Counted from the first letter of the stretch, positions 15,926 to 25,125 are shown. The stretch is 42,067 nt of DNA from Colimorpha_A sp900556615 (GCA_963598415.1 CAVBUH010000061.1:1-42067), one strand, 5' to 3'. The notes: a model not told the origin generated them from the sequence alone. Made by a program: numbers and translations.

Positions 15926-18298
15926 ATGAAAGATTTGAAAATCGCTCTTAAATCGCAAAGATTATTTTTTGACGGAGGTTTCGGAACCGTCTTACAAGGT
16001 ATGGGGCTGAAAAACGGCATGGCGCCGGAGAATTGGAACATAACCGAGCCGGAAAAGGTTACTTCGGTTCATAGGGCTTATATTGACGCGGGGAGCAACA
16101 TTATTACCACCAATACCTTCGGCGTAAACTGCGACAAATATGAGGATTACGCCCATTATATCGCTTCTGCTGTTAGCTGCGCTAAGAAAGCGGCTTTAGG
16201 ACGGGACGATGTTTATATCGCCTTTGATATGGGACCTACCGGGAGAATGCTTGAACCCCTCGGAGATTTGCCGTTTGAGGAGGCAGTCGGTCTTTATGCT
16301 AAAAATGTCAGAGAAGCCGTAAAATACGGTGTAGATTTGATTCTGATCGAGACAATGAACGACTCCTATGAAACAAAGGCAGCCGTTCTTGCCGCAAAAG
16401 AGAATTGCGAGCTTCCGGTTTTTGTCACCAATGCTTACGATAAAAACGGAAAACTGATGACCGGTGCCGATCCGCTTGCTATGATTGCGATGTTGGAGGG
16501 GTTGGACGTTGACGCGCTCGGAATGAATTGCTCCTTCGGTCCCGACGTTATGCTTAGCATTATTGACCTTTTTACAGACAACTGCTCTCTCCCCCTGATC
16601 GTCAGCCCGAATGCCGGACTTCCTCGTGTTGAGAACGGCAGGACCGTTTACGATATATCGGCAGAGGAATTTGCCGATTATATGCTCAAAATTGCCGAAA
16701 AGGGAGTTAACATTCTGGGAGGCTGCTGCGGAACGACGCCTGAGTATATTGCGACTTCCGTAAGAAAAACGGCGGCAGTCCCCTTTCACGCGCCGGAGAA
16801 AAAGAATATAACGCTTGTTTCTTCCTACACTCATGCCGTACAGGTGGGGAAATATCCCGTTCTGATCGGAGAACGGATCAATCCGACAGGAAAACCGAAG
16901 CTCAAAGAGGCTTTGCGGTCGGGTAATCTGAATTATATTCTGAACGAAGGTATCCGTCAGAGCGAGGCGGGATCTCATATTCTGGATGTAAACGTCGGGC
17001 TTCCCGAAATCGATGAGACGGAAACCATGCGCAAGGTGGTTTCGGCGTTACAATCGGTTACCGATACGCCGCTTCAGCTGGATTCTTCCTCTCCCGCCGT
17101 TTTGGAAAGCGCTATGAGAGTCTATAACGGAAAACCCCTTATTAACTCAGTAAACGGAGACGATGCCAGTATAAATGCAGTCCTCCCTCTTGTAAAGAAA
17201 TACGGCGGTACGATTATCGCCCTGACAATGGACAAAAACGGAATTCCCAAAACGGCGGGGGAACGTGTTGCGATTGCCGAAAAAATAATAGAAAGAGCAA
17301 GGGAATACGGCATTGAGAAAAAGGATATTATTGTCGATCCCTTGTGCCTGACGGTATCTTCCGATACAGCGAACGCCCTGGTCACGCTTGAAGCTGTAAA
17401 GCTTTTGCATGAGAAAAAAATCAAAACAAGTCTCGGCGTCTCCAATATATCCTTCGGCTTGCCGGATCGGGATAAGCTCAACAGCGCCTTTTTCATTTCC
17501 GCGCTGGAAAACGGTCTTGACTGTGCTATTATGAATCCTTTTTCAGTTGGAATGACCGACGCTTACTATGCTTATCGGGTGCTTCACGGCTTAGACAAAT
17601 CCTGCGGGGATTATATCAGATATACCGCTTCGGCAGAGTCAAAAAGCTTGCCTGCGTCAGACGCCTCGGAACAAAGAATTTCACTGAAGTCGGCAATTGT
17701 CAGAGGCTTGAAAATCAATGCGGAACAGGCTGTTTCCGTACTTCTGGAAACCGAGGCGCCGCTTGACATTATAAACGGGCATATCATTCCCGCTTTGGAG
17801 GAGGTCGGCAAAAGCTTTGAGGAAAAGCGAAGCTATCTTCCCCAGCTTTTGATGAGCGCCGATGCCGCTGCCGCCGTTTTTGAAAAGGTCAAAGAAAAAA
17901 TGTCAAATCATACAGCGGACAACGACAAGAGCATCATTCTCGCCACCGTTAAGGGAGACATACACGATATAGGAAAAAACATTGTCAGAGTTCTTCTTGA
18001 AAGCTACGGCTTCAAGGTGTATGACCTGGGGCGCGACGTCGCGCCCGGGACGGTATGCGAATACGTCGGAAAAACAGGTTGCCGAATAGTCGGACTAAGC
18101 GCCTTGATGACGACTACGGTCGCGTCTATGGAGGAAACAATAAAGCAGGTGCATGCCGTTTTCCCCGACGCTAAAGTAATCGTCGGAGGAGCGGTGCTCA
18201 ATCAGGAGTATGCCGATATGATAAAAGCAGATCATTATTGCGCCGACGCAATGGAAACCGTCCGTTATGTTCAAAAGTACTATTCTGGTCTGATATAA
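15926..18298 (+). CDS. metH: Cobalamin-dependent methionine synthase, lacking reactivation domain
   Basis: The 790-residue enzyme methylates homocysteine to methionine using methylcobalamin and 5-methyl-THF. The homocysteine domain (about 1-290) has the zinc ligands NCS in MNCSFGP and GGCCGTTPE at about 265. The folate-binding domain (about 310-570) has IGERINPTGK and LDVNVGLPE. A helical cap (about 580-660) is followed by the B12-binding Rossmann domain (about 665-790), with the axial-ligand motif DIHDIGKN at about 677 and GLSALMTTT. The C-terminal activation domain of E. coli MetH is absent and is encoded separately at 14827-15420. The start is the ATG at 15926. No obvious Shine-Dalgarno sequence precedes it, and the leader contains a palindrome. 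Confidence 0.95.
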   Translation: MKDLKIALKSQRLFFDGGFGTVLQGMGLKNGMAPENWNITEPEKVTSVHRAYIDAGSNIITTNTFGVNCDKYEDYAHYIASAVSCAKKAALGRDDVYIAFDMGPTGRMLEPLGDLPFEEAVGLYAKNVREAVKYGVDLILIETMNDSYETKAAVLAAKENCELPVFVTNAYDKNGKLMTGADPLAMIAMLEGLDVDALGMNCSFGPDVMLSIIDLFTDNCSLPLIVSPNAGLPRVENGRTVYDISAEEFADYMLKIAEKGVNILGGCCGTTPEYIATSVRKTAAVPFHAPEKKNITLVSSYTHAVQVGKYPVLIGERINPTGKPKLKEALRSGNLNYILNEGIRQSEAGSHILDVNVGLPEIDETETMRKVVSALQSVTDTPLQLDSSSPAVLESAMRVYNGKPLINSVNGDDASINAVLPLVKKYGGTIIALTMDKNGIPKTAGERVAIAEKIIERAREYGIEKKDIIVDPLCLTVSSDTANALVTLEAVKLLHEKKIKTSLGVSNISFGLPDRDKLNSAFFISALENGLDCAIMNPFSVGMTDAYYAYRVLHGLDKSCGDYIRYTASAESKSLPASDASEQRISLKSAIVRGLKINAEQAVSVLLETEAPLDIINGHIIPALEEVGKSFEEKRSYLPQLLMSADAAAAVFEKVKEKMSNHTADNDKSIILATVKGDIHDIGKNIVRVLLESYGFKVYDLGRDVAPGTVCEYVGKTGCRIVGLSALMTTTVASMEETIKQVHAVFPDAKVIVGGAVLNQEYADMIKADHYCADAMETVRYVQKYYSGLI

Positions 18299-18476
18299 TT
18301 TTGTTGGGCACCGTTTCAGCATCGCAAATAAGACGATACATATAGGAACAAGACTGTATCTTCACATAGATAAAGGCAGTTTAAGACAATCTTGTTTTCC
18401 GCCGTTATGTTATTGTTAGCGGCTCAATCAGCCTTGCAGACAAGGTCTTTACAGATACAAAAATAGGGCAAGGATT
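18299..18476. other. Intergenic stretch after metH
   Basis: No gene is recognised. A weak hairpin around CCGCCGTTATG...AGCGGC (about 18400-18424) could end the metH transcript, but its T-run is poor. Confidence 0.3.
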
Positions 18477-18477
18477 A

Positions 18478-18524
18478 TAGGCAACACCGCCGGGTGCACG
18501 GCTAACGCCTTTGTTGCGCATATG
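18478..18524 (-). repeat. Family 1 repeat fragment
   Basis: TAGGCAACACCGCCGGGTGC, then GGCTAACGCCTTTGTTGCGC, matches the right end of family 1 in reverse. The other end is missing. Confidence 0.7.
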
Positions 18525-18556
18525 CGGCGTTTCCTAAAAAATAAGCTTCTTTATTT

Positions 18557-18623
18557 CTGTCTGCTGAACAAGTCAAAAACGCAGTCGCCATGCGACATTC
18601 AGAGCATTTTTGACTTGTCTGAG
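18557..18623. repeat. Family 6 palindromic repeat, copy 1
   Basis: AACAAGTCAAAAA and TTTTTGACTTGT form long arms around GTCGCCATGCGAC. The same sequence in inverted orientation is at 24959-25025. It lies just beyond the 3' end of csaB and may serve as its terminator. Confidence 0.78.
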
Positions 18624-18633
18624 CGCAAGATTT

Positions 18634-20733
18634 TTAAGTATCTGTTTTCTTTTTGAGAAGGCAGATATTTTTTTCTTTATCAATCGCCTCCGCTAACCGC
18701 TTTCCTGCGCTGCCGTCAATTTCACAGCAGCCCATTCCCCCGTTTTCCTCAGCAAAGCTTTTCACCTTGGGATCATAGGCAAAAGCAAAAAACGGTTTTC
18801 CGGCAGCTTTTGAAAAAACTAAAGCATGAAGTCTTGTTCCGGCGGTAAACTCCGCTCTGGCGATGATTCCCGCCGCTTCGCGTGCGGAAAGTCTCTCCAT
18901 AACGGCGGAGCCGGGAATAAGCTCCGATGCACAGCGGCAAATTTTCCGATCCGCAATGGGATTCATCATAACAATGACTGTCTTAAGACCGTAATCAGAA
19001 GATATTTTTATACATGCCGAGGCGACGGAGGAAACAAATTCATTGTCATTCTCTCCCGAAGGACGGAGTGATAATACATAATATTTTCCTGTAATACCAA
19101 GCTTTTCTAGCAGATATTTCACTCTTCCGTCATCTGCCGGTATCAGCTCCGAAGCGGGATCCGAAACAGTAAATATTTTATTCGATATTCCTATTTGCTT
19201 TAAGATTTCTGATGAATGACGGTCTCTTACACTAATCATATCGGCATTGGAAACAGCCTTTTTTACAAGCATTTTCGATATTTTATGGTGAAGCGGACCG
19301 ATTCCGTTTGCCAATACCGTGATCTTCATACCGAAAACGGCGGCAAGCATAAGAACCGCGCAATAATACAGCACGGATCTCACGCTTGTTACATCCTGAA
19401 GCAAACCGCCTCCCCCGAATATCAGTTCATCATGCTTTTTCATAGATCGGACTATTCCGAAAAGTGAATATCGGTTTACGAAGGAAACCCCGTAGGAATC
19501 GGATGTCGCTTTTTTCGTATGCGACATAACCGTGATCGGCGCCAAAGGATGCATTTTTCTGATTGCCGAAATTTCGGCTTCAAGCACCGCCTCATCTCCG
19601 AGGTTGCCATAGCCGAAATAACCGCATATCAAATATCCTCCCTTTTTCCCGGAAACGGCAGGGAGAGAAGAATAGACTCTGAGATAATCGTCGGCGGTTT
19701 TTCCGAGAGTATATCCGTCAAGAACCGTTTCCCTCCCTTCCTCTCCCAATTTTTTCCTTTTCTCCTTTCCCATTATAATCAGACTTTCAAGATCGCTCTT
19801 CAGCGTCGGTACATCGGGCATTCTCTCCCCGCGGCAGCAAAAATTGGTCGCCGCCGCGCGTTTTTTCATCTCTTTTGTATAAATTCCGAGATACCCCTGA
19901 TTCCCTGACAGTATCGTCGGGAGTCCGCAGGACATCGCTTCCAATGCAGCGCGGGACACGCCGACAAAAATATTTCCTTTCTTCAGATACGGCAGAATAT
20001 CACTCTGACTTCCGCACAAGGTAACCGTACCCTCTCCGAGCTTCTCATTGACCTCGTCTGCCAATTCGAACAATCTTTTCGCATCGTTTCCGTCCCCGAC
20101 AAGAGTTAATCTGAGCGTCGGAAAACAACGCTTCAGTTCTTCCATTGCTTCCGTCAGAAGAAAGGCGGTAAGACTTCTGTCCCGGTCAAAGCGGCTTACA
20201 TGAATAATATGCAGTAAATCTTCCTTCCCGCTGTCAAAAGGAGAAAAATAATCGGTATCGATCCCGTTTACAGTAACAGAAATATTATCCGGAAAAACCC
20301 TGTAACAGGATATTAAATAATCTTTTATATCCTGACTTACCGCAAGTGTTTTTTCTCCCCATACCGTAATGCGACCGAAAATTCCCGGTTTAAAATCAAG
20401 GTGCGCGGTCGTCACCAGACGAAAATGCAGAAAACGCCGCAATATACCGCAAAGGAAAGCCGGTATTCTGGCATGTGCATGAACCACATCGAAATTTTCC
20501 CTTTTTATAAGCTTTGCCAAACCGCATAGCGCCTCTGCTGCCGCAAGGGGAGTTTTTCCATCAAGCGGAAGAACAATATGCTCGATTCCTTCCCCAAGAA
20601 ATTCGCTGAGCACACCGCCCGCAGAAGCAATCCATATTTTATGTCCTCTCCTCGTCAACTCCGAAGCAAGGCCTGCTATATGAGTTTCTGCACCGCCTAT
20701 TCCCATGCGCGACGCCGCAAAAAGAATTTTCAT
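18634..20733 (-). CDS. csaB: Glycosyltransferase (GT4) fused to polysaccharide pyruvyl transferase CsaB
   Basis: The chain is 699 residues from the ATG at 20733 (MKILFAASRMGIGGAETH). Residues about 1-365 form a GT4/GT-B glycosyltransferase, with the N-terminal GGAETH loop and C-terminal EAMSCGLPTILSGNQGYLG nucleotide-sugar motif. Residues about 366-699 form a pyruvyl transferase, with ICGYFGYGNLGDEAVL, IFGGGGLLQD and TRLHALVFSKAAGKPFFAF. CsaB puts ketal pyruvate on secondary wall polymers so SLH-domain proteins can bind, and most CsaBs are the second half alone. The fusion would couple a sugar transfer with pyruvylation of the same polymer (inference). It is divergent from the cohesin/dockerin operon. 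A second possible start is 20745. No SLH protein is in the window. Confidence 0.87.
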   Translation of the reverse strand: MKILFAASRMGIGGAETHIAGLASELTRRGHKIWIASAGGVLSEFLGEGIEHIVLPLDGKTPLAAAEALCGLAKLIKRENFDVVHAHARIPAFLCGILRRFLHFRLVTTAHLDFKPGIFGRITVWGEKTLAVSQDIKDYLISCYRVFPDNISVTVNGIDTDYFSPFDSGKEDLLHIIHVSRFDRDRSLTAFLLTEAMEELKRCFPTLRLTLVGDGNDAKRLFELADEVNEKLGEGTVTLCGSQSDILPYLKKGNIFVGVSRAALEAMSCGLPTILSGNQGYLGIYTKEMKKRAAATNFCCRGERMPDVPTLKSDLESLIIMGKEKRKKLGEEGRETVLDGYTLGKTADDYLRVYSSLPAVSGKKGGYLICGYFGYGNLGDEAVLEAEISAIRKMHPLAPITVMSHTKKATSDSYGVSFVNRYSLFGIVRSMKKHDELIFGGGGLLQDVTSVRSVLYYCAVLMLAAVFGMKITVLANGIGPLHHKISKMLVKKAVSNADMISVRDRHSSEILKQIGISNKIFTVSDPASELIPADDGRVKYLLEKLGITGKYYVLSLRPSGENDNEFVSSVASACIKISSDYGLKTVIVMMNPIADRKICRCASELIPGSAVMERLSAREAAGIIARAEFTAGTRLHALVFSKAAGKPFFAFAYDPKVKSFAEENGGMGCCEIDGSAGKRLAEAIDKEKNICLLKKKTDT

Positions 20734-21092
20734 TTTTATGACCATACCTTTCTGCTGAACCGCTTTTGTGACGGTTTCGACTTGATAAAATGACGGGAGC
20801 CAACCGTTAAGACGCAAAAGCTGCCTGAAAAATTTATTTTTCAGACTTACTTTCTCAGGTAAACCTATTTAACCGAATGCATTTATTCTGAGAAAAATTC
20901 CTGACCATATCTATGGCAAGCAATTTGCGGAGCAGGTCCCGACGCATCGGTCTTGCAGTAAAATCCGCATATCCCGCCGGAAATGTTTTTCGACCTCCGG
21001 TTTATTATCGTCATATTTCGAACAGATTAATTCTTGTAAATAATTATTAACATGGGATTTACAAGAAATTGTTTTTTTGATTGCCATTCTTA
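20734..21092. other. Divergent intergenic region
   Basis: A small hairpin CTGAAAAAT...ATTTTTCAG lies at about 20825-20844. No recognisable gene is present. This region separates csaB from the cohesin/dockerin operon and must hold the csaB promoter, which I could not place. Confidence 0.35.
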
Positions 21093-21121
21093 TTGACAAA
21101 ACCACCCGTTCATTGTATAAT
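21093..21121 (+). promoter_or_regulatory. Promoter of the dockerin/cohesin operon
   Basis: TTGACA (21093-21098) and TATAAT (21116-21121) are separated by 17 bases, a perfect housekeeping consensus. The start codon lies 74 bases on, preceded by GGGGAGG. Confidence 0.92.
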
Positions 21122-21194
21122 TTAAATAGTTTAGTTCAGCAGTCCCGCACTTGCCGGAAACGTGCCGGCACAATTCGGAAGGGGAGGAAATTAT

Positions 21195-22397
21195 ATGAAA
21201 TTTAGGAAAACGTCAGCAGTCCTTCTTGCCGTTCTTATGGCAATATTTTCGGTGCCTGCTCCGGCGGTATCTGCCGAAACCGGAGTCGTTTTTTCTTTGT
21301 CGTGCAGTCTTGGCGAAGAGGAAAGTCCAGAGCTTGGAGACACCGTCACTTATACGGTCGGAATAACAAAAAACAGCGGATTCTGTGTAGGTACGATGTT
21401 TTTTATGCCCTCTGACAACCTTACCTACCTTTCCTCCACGCTTCTGGGAAAGGATTGCGAAGCAAAGCAGGCTGTTACAGGAGATAATACCGGAGCCTGG
21501 GGCATTGTCTATATGCTTTCAAACTATTCAATGACAACTGAAAATTTTTGTACAATGACATTTAGGGTTGACGGTACAGAAGATATTTCAATCGATTTTT
21601 ACGCATACCAGCTAAAACACAGCAGTGATCTTGTAAACGATATCCCCACCTCTGTACTTCCTTCCTCAACTATCACCCATACTGTGGTTACACCGGACAA
21701 GCCTGCCGTCACGACCACCGTCCTTCCCGGTGCCGTACTCGGCCAAAGATACTCTTTTCCTCTTGAGGCAAACCGCGACGATTATATTTCATGGGAAGTC
21801 ACGTCAGGCAGTCTGCCGGATGGTCTTGAGCTTCTCAACGACGGAACGCTTTTGGGAATACCGACAGAATTCGGAGAGTTTACGTTCGGAGTCAAGGTAT
21901 CCATCCTTGATACGATAAGCTCAGATGAAGCAAATTTTACGCTGACTGTACTCGAAAAGCCTAAGAAGTTAGAGCTTACCGATACAAGCAAATACATCAT
22001 AACCGAGGAAGCTTACATAACTAAAGTCGTTGCCGAAACAAAATATTCCGATTTTATAGGGAACTTTCTTAATGCGGAGTATGTCAAAATTTATGACGGA
22101 AACGGAAACGAAGTTACCGATGAAAGCACTTACATCGGAACAGGCTTCACGGTCAAGCTTATGGACGGCGAAACCGCGGTAGATTCCGCTGAGGTCGTGG
22201 TTTTGGGAGATATAAACGGCGACGGGAATATAAGCTCGGTCGATTACCTTCGGCTGCGAGCCTATTTCAGCGAAAGCTTTGAACTCACAGGAGCTTATCT
22301 CTCAGCAGCTCATGTTGCCGGAAATGAGAATGTCACATCTGTTGACTATCTGAGACTTCGTGCTTATTTCAACGGAGATTACAATATTTATAACTGA
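21195..22397 (+). CDS. Secreted dockerin protein with cohesin-like and Ig domains
   Basis: The 400-residue product starts at the ATG at 21195, behind GGGGAGG. It has a signal peptide (about 1-27). A cohesin-like beta domain (about 28-160, LGDTVTYTVGITKN) is followed by a putative Ig domain (about 170-255, SWEVTSGSLPDGLELLNDG) and a linker domain. The C-terminal type I dockerin (about 335-400) has a textbook first calcium loop, DINGDGNISSVD. The second, AHVAGNENVTSVD, has lost ligands 1, 3 and 5, yet both helices carry the identical SVDYLRLRAYF. No enzyme domain is present, so it is a structural or binding protein. The dockerin should dock on a cohesin, and the next gene, 17 bases on, encodes one. 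Confidence 0.82.
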   Translation: MKFRKTSAVLLAVLMAIFSVPAPAVSAETGVVFSLSCSLGEEESPELGDTVTYTVGITKNSGFCVGTMFFMPSDNLTYLSSTLLGKDCEAKQAVTGDNTGAWGIVYMLSNYSMTTENFCTMTFRVDGTEDISIDFYAYQLKHSSDLVNDIPTSVLPSSTITHTVVTPDKPAVTTTVLPGAVLGQRYSFPLEANRDDYISWEVTSGSLPDGLELLNDGTLLGIPTEFGEFTFGVKVSILDTISSDEANFTLTVLEKPKKLELTDTSKYIITEEAYITKVVAETKYSDFIGNFLNAEYVKIYDGNGNEVTDESTYIGTGFTVKLMDGETAVDSAEVVVLGDINGDGNISSVDYLRLRAYFSESFELTGAYLSAAHVAGNENVTSVDYLRLRAYFNGDYNIYN

Positions 22398-22414
22398 TTT
22401 GGAAGGTATGAAAA

Positions 22415-24283
22415 ATGAAAAAATATTTATCCTTTATCCTTGCGGTATTCCTGACGGCGGTAATCGCATTTTCCGTTAATGCCGCTGATGAAAAATTTAC
22501 CGTTGAAATCGGCGGGGATGCTGTTGTCAGTGCCGGAACAACCGTAAACTATACCTTTACCGTCAAAAATATTACCTTGTCCGAAGGAATCATCGGTACC
22601 GATATACATATAAAATATGACATCTCTGTTTTTGAACTTTCCGACGCCAAAAGCGAGGGGAACCCAAACGGCTGGTCTACCGGCATAAAAAAAGATGCTT
22701 CTGCCGGAACGGTAGCGTTTACGTCGGTTGAAAATAACGCCGATATTTCCAATGCGATAAAAGCCGATAATACGCTGAAATATACCATATCACTGAAAGT
22801 AAAAAACAATGCGACCAAGCAGTCAAAGATTGACTTTTCATTAATTCAATGTACCGGATCGGATTTTGAAGTTTATCAGGGCTCCGGAAACGCCCTGACC
22901 GTTTCCGTCAAGCAATCCCTCACCGCGCCGTCAGGACTTTCCTTCACCGACGGTCTTGCCAAATGGAACGCAGTAGAAAACGCCGACAGCTACAGCGTTC
23001 AGATATATAAAGACGGTAAGGAATACGGTGATTCCGTATCGACAAGTAAAACTGAGTATGATTTTTCAAAGGAACTCACTGCGGGAGGAAAATATTGCTT
23101 CACCGTCAGGGCAATCTCCGATAAGCCGGAATACGCCGACAGTGCAGAATCCTCAAAATCCGGTGATTACGTCGTGGTAGGAAAGCTCGACACGCCCAAA
23201 ATAACCATATCCTCCGATCTTGAAAACGGCGGCTTGAAATATCAGATAACCGATACGAATTCCGACGGGACCGTTCGCCAGTATATTGTCGATATATACG
23301 AAAAAGGCTCAAGCTCTGTCGCAAAAACTCTTGAAAGCAATTCTAAAGCCGGAAATATTCCCTGTGACGGAACCGATATCGTCGCGGGCAAGGAATATAC
23401 CGTTACCGTCACAGCTATAACAAAAGACGGGAGCGTCAATAAAGACAGCGACACCTCTTCGCACTCCGCCTCAGCGAAAGCAGCGGCAAAGGTAAAAAAT
23501 ATTCAGATAAAAACACAGCCTAAGCTGGTATATGTTGACGGTGAAAAGCTTGACCTCTCGGCAATGGTTGTCACCATTAATTACGATAATAATACTTCCG
23601 AGGATGTTAAGTTTAAGGACTTTGAAGACTATAATCTCACTGTCAGCATAGCAAACGGCAAAACGCTTTCCATGAGCGACAGCGGAAAAACCGTTACTGT
23701 CAGCTTCGGAGACAAGAGCAGCGCAACAACTTCCGCTATCACCGTTAATTCCAACGAATGCAGCCATACAAAAACACATACCGAGCAAAAGCTTCCTTCC
23801 TGCGGAGAGGACGGTTATGAAAGAGTAATCTGTGACAACTGCAACGCAACGATTTCAGAAACAATTCTGTCCGCCACCGGCGCGCATCAGTTCGGAGACT
23901 GGGAAACCATCGTCAATCCTACCGAAACGCTTAAGGGTGTAAAGGAAAGGGTTTGCAGCGTATGCGGACATAAGGAAACAGAAGAAATCCCCGCTCTCGG
24001 CAATTCGAGCGGCTCTGACAGCAGCAGCGATACAGAGCCTTCCTCCACTGACAGCGACACCGGCTCCTCCGTTCCCGTTGGGACCGATACCACAAACGAT
24101 ACCACAGACAATATCGGCGGAGGGATGAGCGATTTAAGCCGTATTTTCCTGATTGTAGTAATTGTGATATTCTCTCTTATTCTTCTCTTTATCGTTGGTG
24201 CAGTCTGGCTTGAAAACCGTAGAAACAAGGCAAAACGCGCACGTATGAATAACCGTAATATGAACAACAGAAGCAGAAGATAA
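22415..24283 (+). CDS. Membrane-anchored cohesin-domain surface protein
   Basis: The 622-residue protein has a signal peptide (about 1-24). A cohesin domain follows (about 27-170, GGDAVVSAGTTVNYTFTVKN, then GIIGTDIHIKYD). Two fibronectin-type-III-like domains (about 172-355) and a bacterial Ig-like domain (about 362-450) come next. A Cys/His-containing module (about 450-530, CSHTKTH, CGEDGYERVICDNC, CSVCGHKETEEIPAL) could be a small zinc or disulfide domain. A Ser/Thr/Asp linker, one membrane helix (about 575-600) and an Arg/Asn-rich tail complete it. It resembles a one-cohesin anchoring scaffoldin. Pairing with the dockerin protein just upstream is the obvious inference. A 16-bp-stem terminator follows. 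Confidence 0.82.
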   Translation: MKKYLSFILAVFLTAVIAFSVNAADEKFTVEIGGDAVVSAGTTVNYTFTVKNITLSEGIIGTDIHIKYDISVFELSDAKSEGNPNGWSTGIKKDASAGTVAFTSVENNADISNAIKADNTLKYTISLKVKNNATKQSKIDFSLIQCTGSDFEVYQGSGNALTVSVKQSLTAPSGLSFTDGLAKWNAVENADSYSVQIYKDGKEYGDSVSTSKTEYDFSKELTAGGKYCFTVRAISDKPEYADSAESSKSGDYVVVGKLDTPKITISSDLENGGLKYQITDTNSDGTVRQYIVDIYEKGSSSVAKTLESNSKAGNIPCDGTDIVAGKEYTVTVTAITKDGSVNKDSDTSSHSASAKAAAKVKNIQIKTQPKLVYVDGEKLDLSAMVVTINYDNNTSEDVKFKDFEDYNLTVSIANGKTLSMSDSGKTVTVSFGDKSSATTSAITVNSNECSHTKTHTEQKLPSCGEDGYERVICDNCNATISETILSATGAHQFGDWETIVNPTETLKGVKERVCSVCGHKETEEIPALGNSSGSDSSSDTEPSSTDSDTGSSVPVGTDTTNDTTDNIGGGMSDLSRIFLIVVIVIFSLILLFIVGAVWLENRRNKAKRARMNNRNMNNRSRR

Positions 24284-24392
24284 TAAACACACGTGTTGCC
24301 TGATTAAAAGCCTATGATAATAACCGCGTAAGTCAAAAAGCTATTGGAAATGCCGCAAACTGAACATTTGATAACAGGCGGTATTTGTTACC

Positions 24393-24428
24393 AAAATCGG
24401 TCTGTCACAAAAGTGACAGACCGATTTT
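24393..24428. terminator. Perfect 16-bp stem terminator after the cohesin gene
   Basis: AAAATCGGTCTGTCAC and GTGACAGACCGATTTT flank an AAAA loop. The T-run at the end of the stem suits rho-independent termination on either strand. Confidence 0.88.
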
Positions 24429-24432
24429 ATAA

Positions 24433-24593
24433 TAATGTCTGCTGAATCATTCGCTTGGCGAATGATTGGTGCGGCAAAGCCACACCCCATATAAAAACAG
24501 CGGTATATTGATGTTTTTTTATGGGACAGACATTCCTTGATGAACTACTGCGTGATGCGTTTCATGAAAACGCATCACCTAAATGCAAGGTTT
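24433..24593 (+). repeat. Family 4 repeat, copy 1, split by a family 1 insertion
   Basis: TAATGTCTGCTGAATCATTC... runs to GCAAGGTTTT and matches 38274-38449. The element resumes at 24775 as GTAAATTAACTTAAAAACCTT after a family 1 copy. It contains hairpins GAATCATTCGC...GCGAATGATT and GATGCGTTTC...GAAAACGCATC. Confidence 0.85.
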
Positions 24594-24774
24594 TTAAGGC
24601 AATACCGCACAATGATTGTTGCGTAGCTGCGCCGCCGTATTTTTCGTCAGACAATACCTATTGAGGAGTCAAGAGTTGAATCCTCTGCCGACGAAATTTG
24701 TGAAGCATGACGGAATAGAGGCAAGCATATACGAAACAAAGGTGATAGCCGTGAACCCAGTAATATTGTCTTAA
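24594..24774 (+). repeat. Family 1 repeat, full length, inserted at TTAA in family 4
   Basis: TTAAGGCAATACCGCACAAT opens it and ATATTGTCTTAA closes it. Flanks GGTTTT and GTAAATTAAC rejoin to give the uninterrupted sequence seen at 38436-38450, so TTAA is the duplicated target. Confidence 0.92.
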
Positions 24775-24795
24775 GTAAATTAACTTAAAAACCTT

Positions 24796-24862
24796 GAGAA
24801 TCGCTGAATCAATCGGCTATGCAGATTTCCGAGATGATTTCTTGAACGGCAAGGCAAAAACG
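24796..24862 (-). repeat. Family 5 repeat, copy 2
   Basis: It is inverted relative to 2880-2946, with GAATCGCTGAATCAATCGG, CAGATTTCCGAGATGAT and TTGAACGGCAAGG shared. It directly follows the family 4 sequence. Confidence 0.78.
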
Positions 24863-24958
24863 CAGAAATAGGTTCATATTTCAAGATTTTTTAACGATGC
24901 CGGACAATAAATCAGCCGGAAAGATCCGTTGACGGGTTATTCAGTGATTTCCTCAGCA

Positions 24959-25025
24959 CTCAGACAAGTCAAAAATGTTCTGAACGCCGCATGGCGGCTG
25001 CTTTTTTGACTTGTTCAGTTGACAG
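24959..25025. repeat. Family 6 palindromic repeat, copy 2
   Basis: CAGACAAGTCAAAAATG and TTTTTGACTTGTTCAG form arms around GCCGCATGGCGGC. It is the reverse complement of 18557-18623 apart from a few changes. Between 24863 and 24958 no feature is seen. Confidence 0.78.
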
Positions 25026-25125
25026 TAATATCAGCTTTGTTTCCGGAGATTCGTCAAAATCCAAAACATGTACAGAAAGCAGCAAAAAATTGTTTTCCCG
25101 TTGTCCGTCGATGTTAAAGCAAGTT

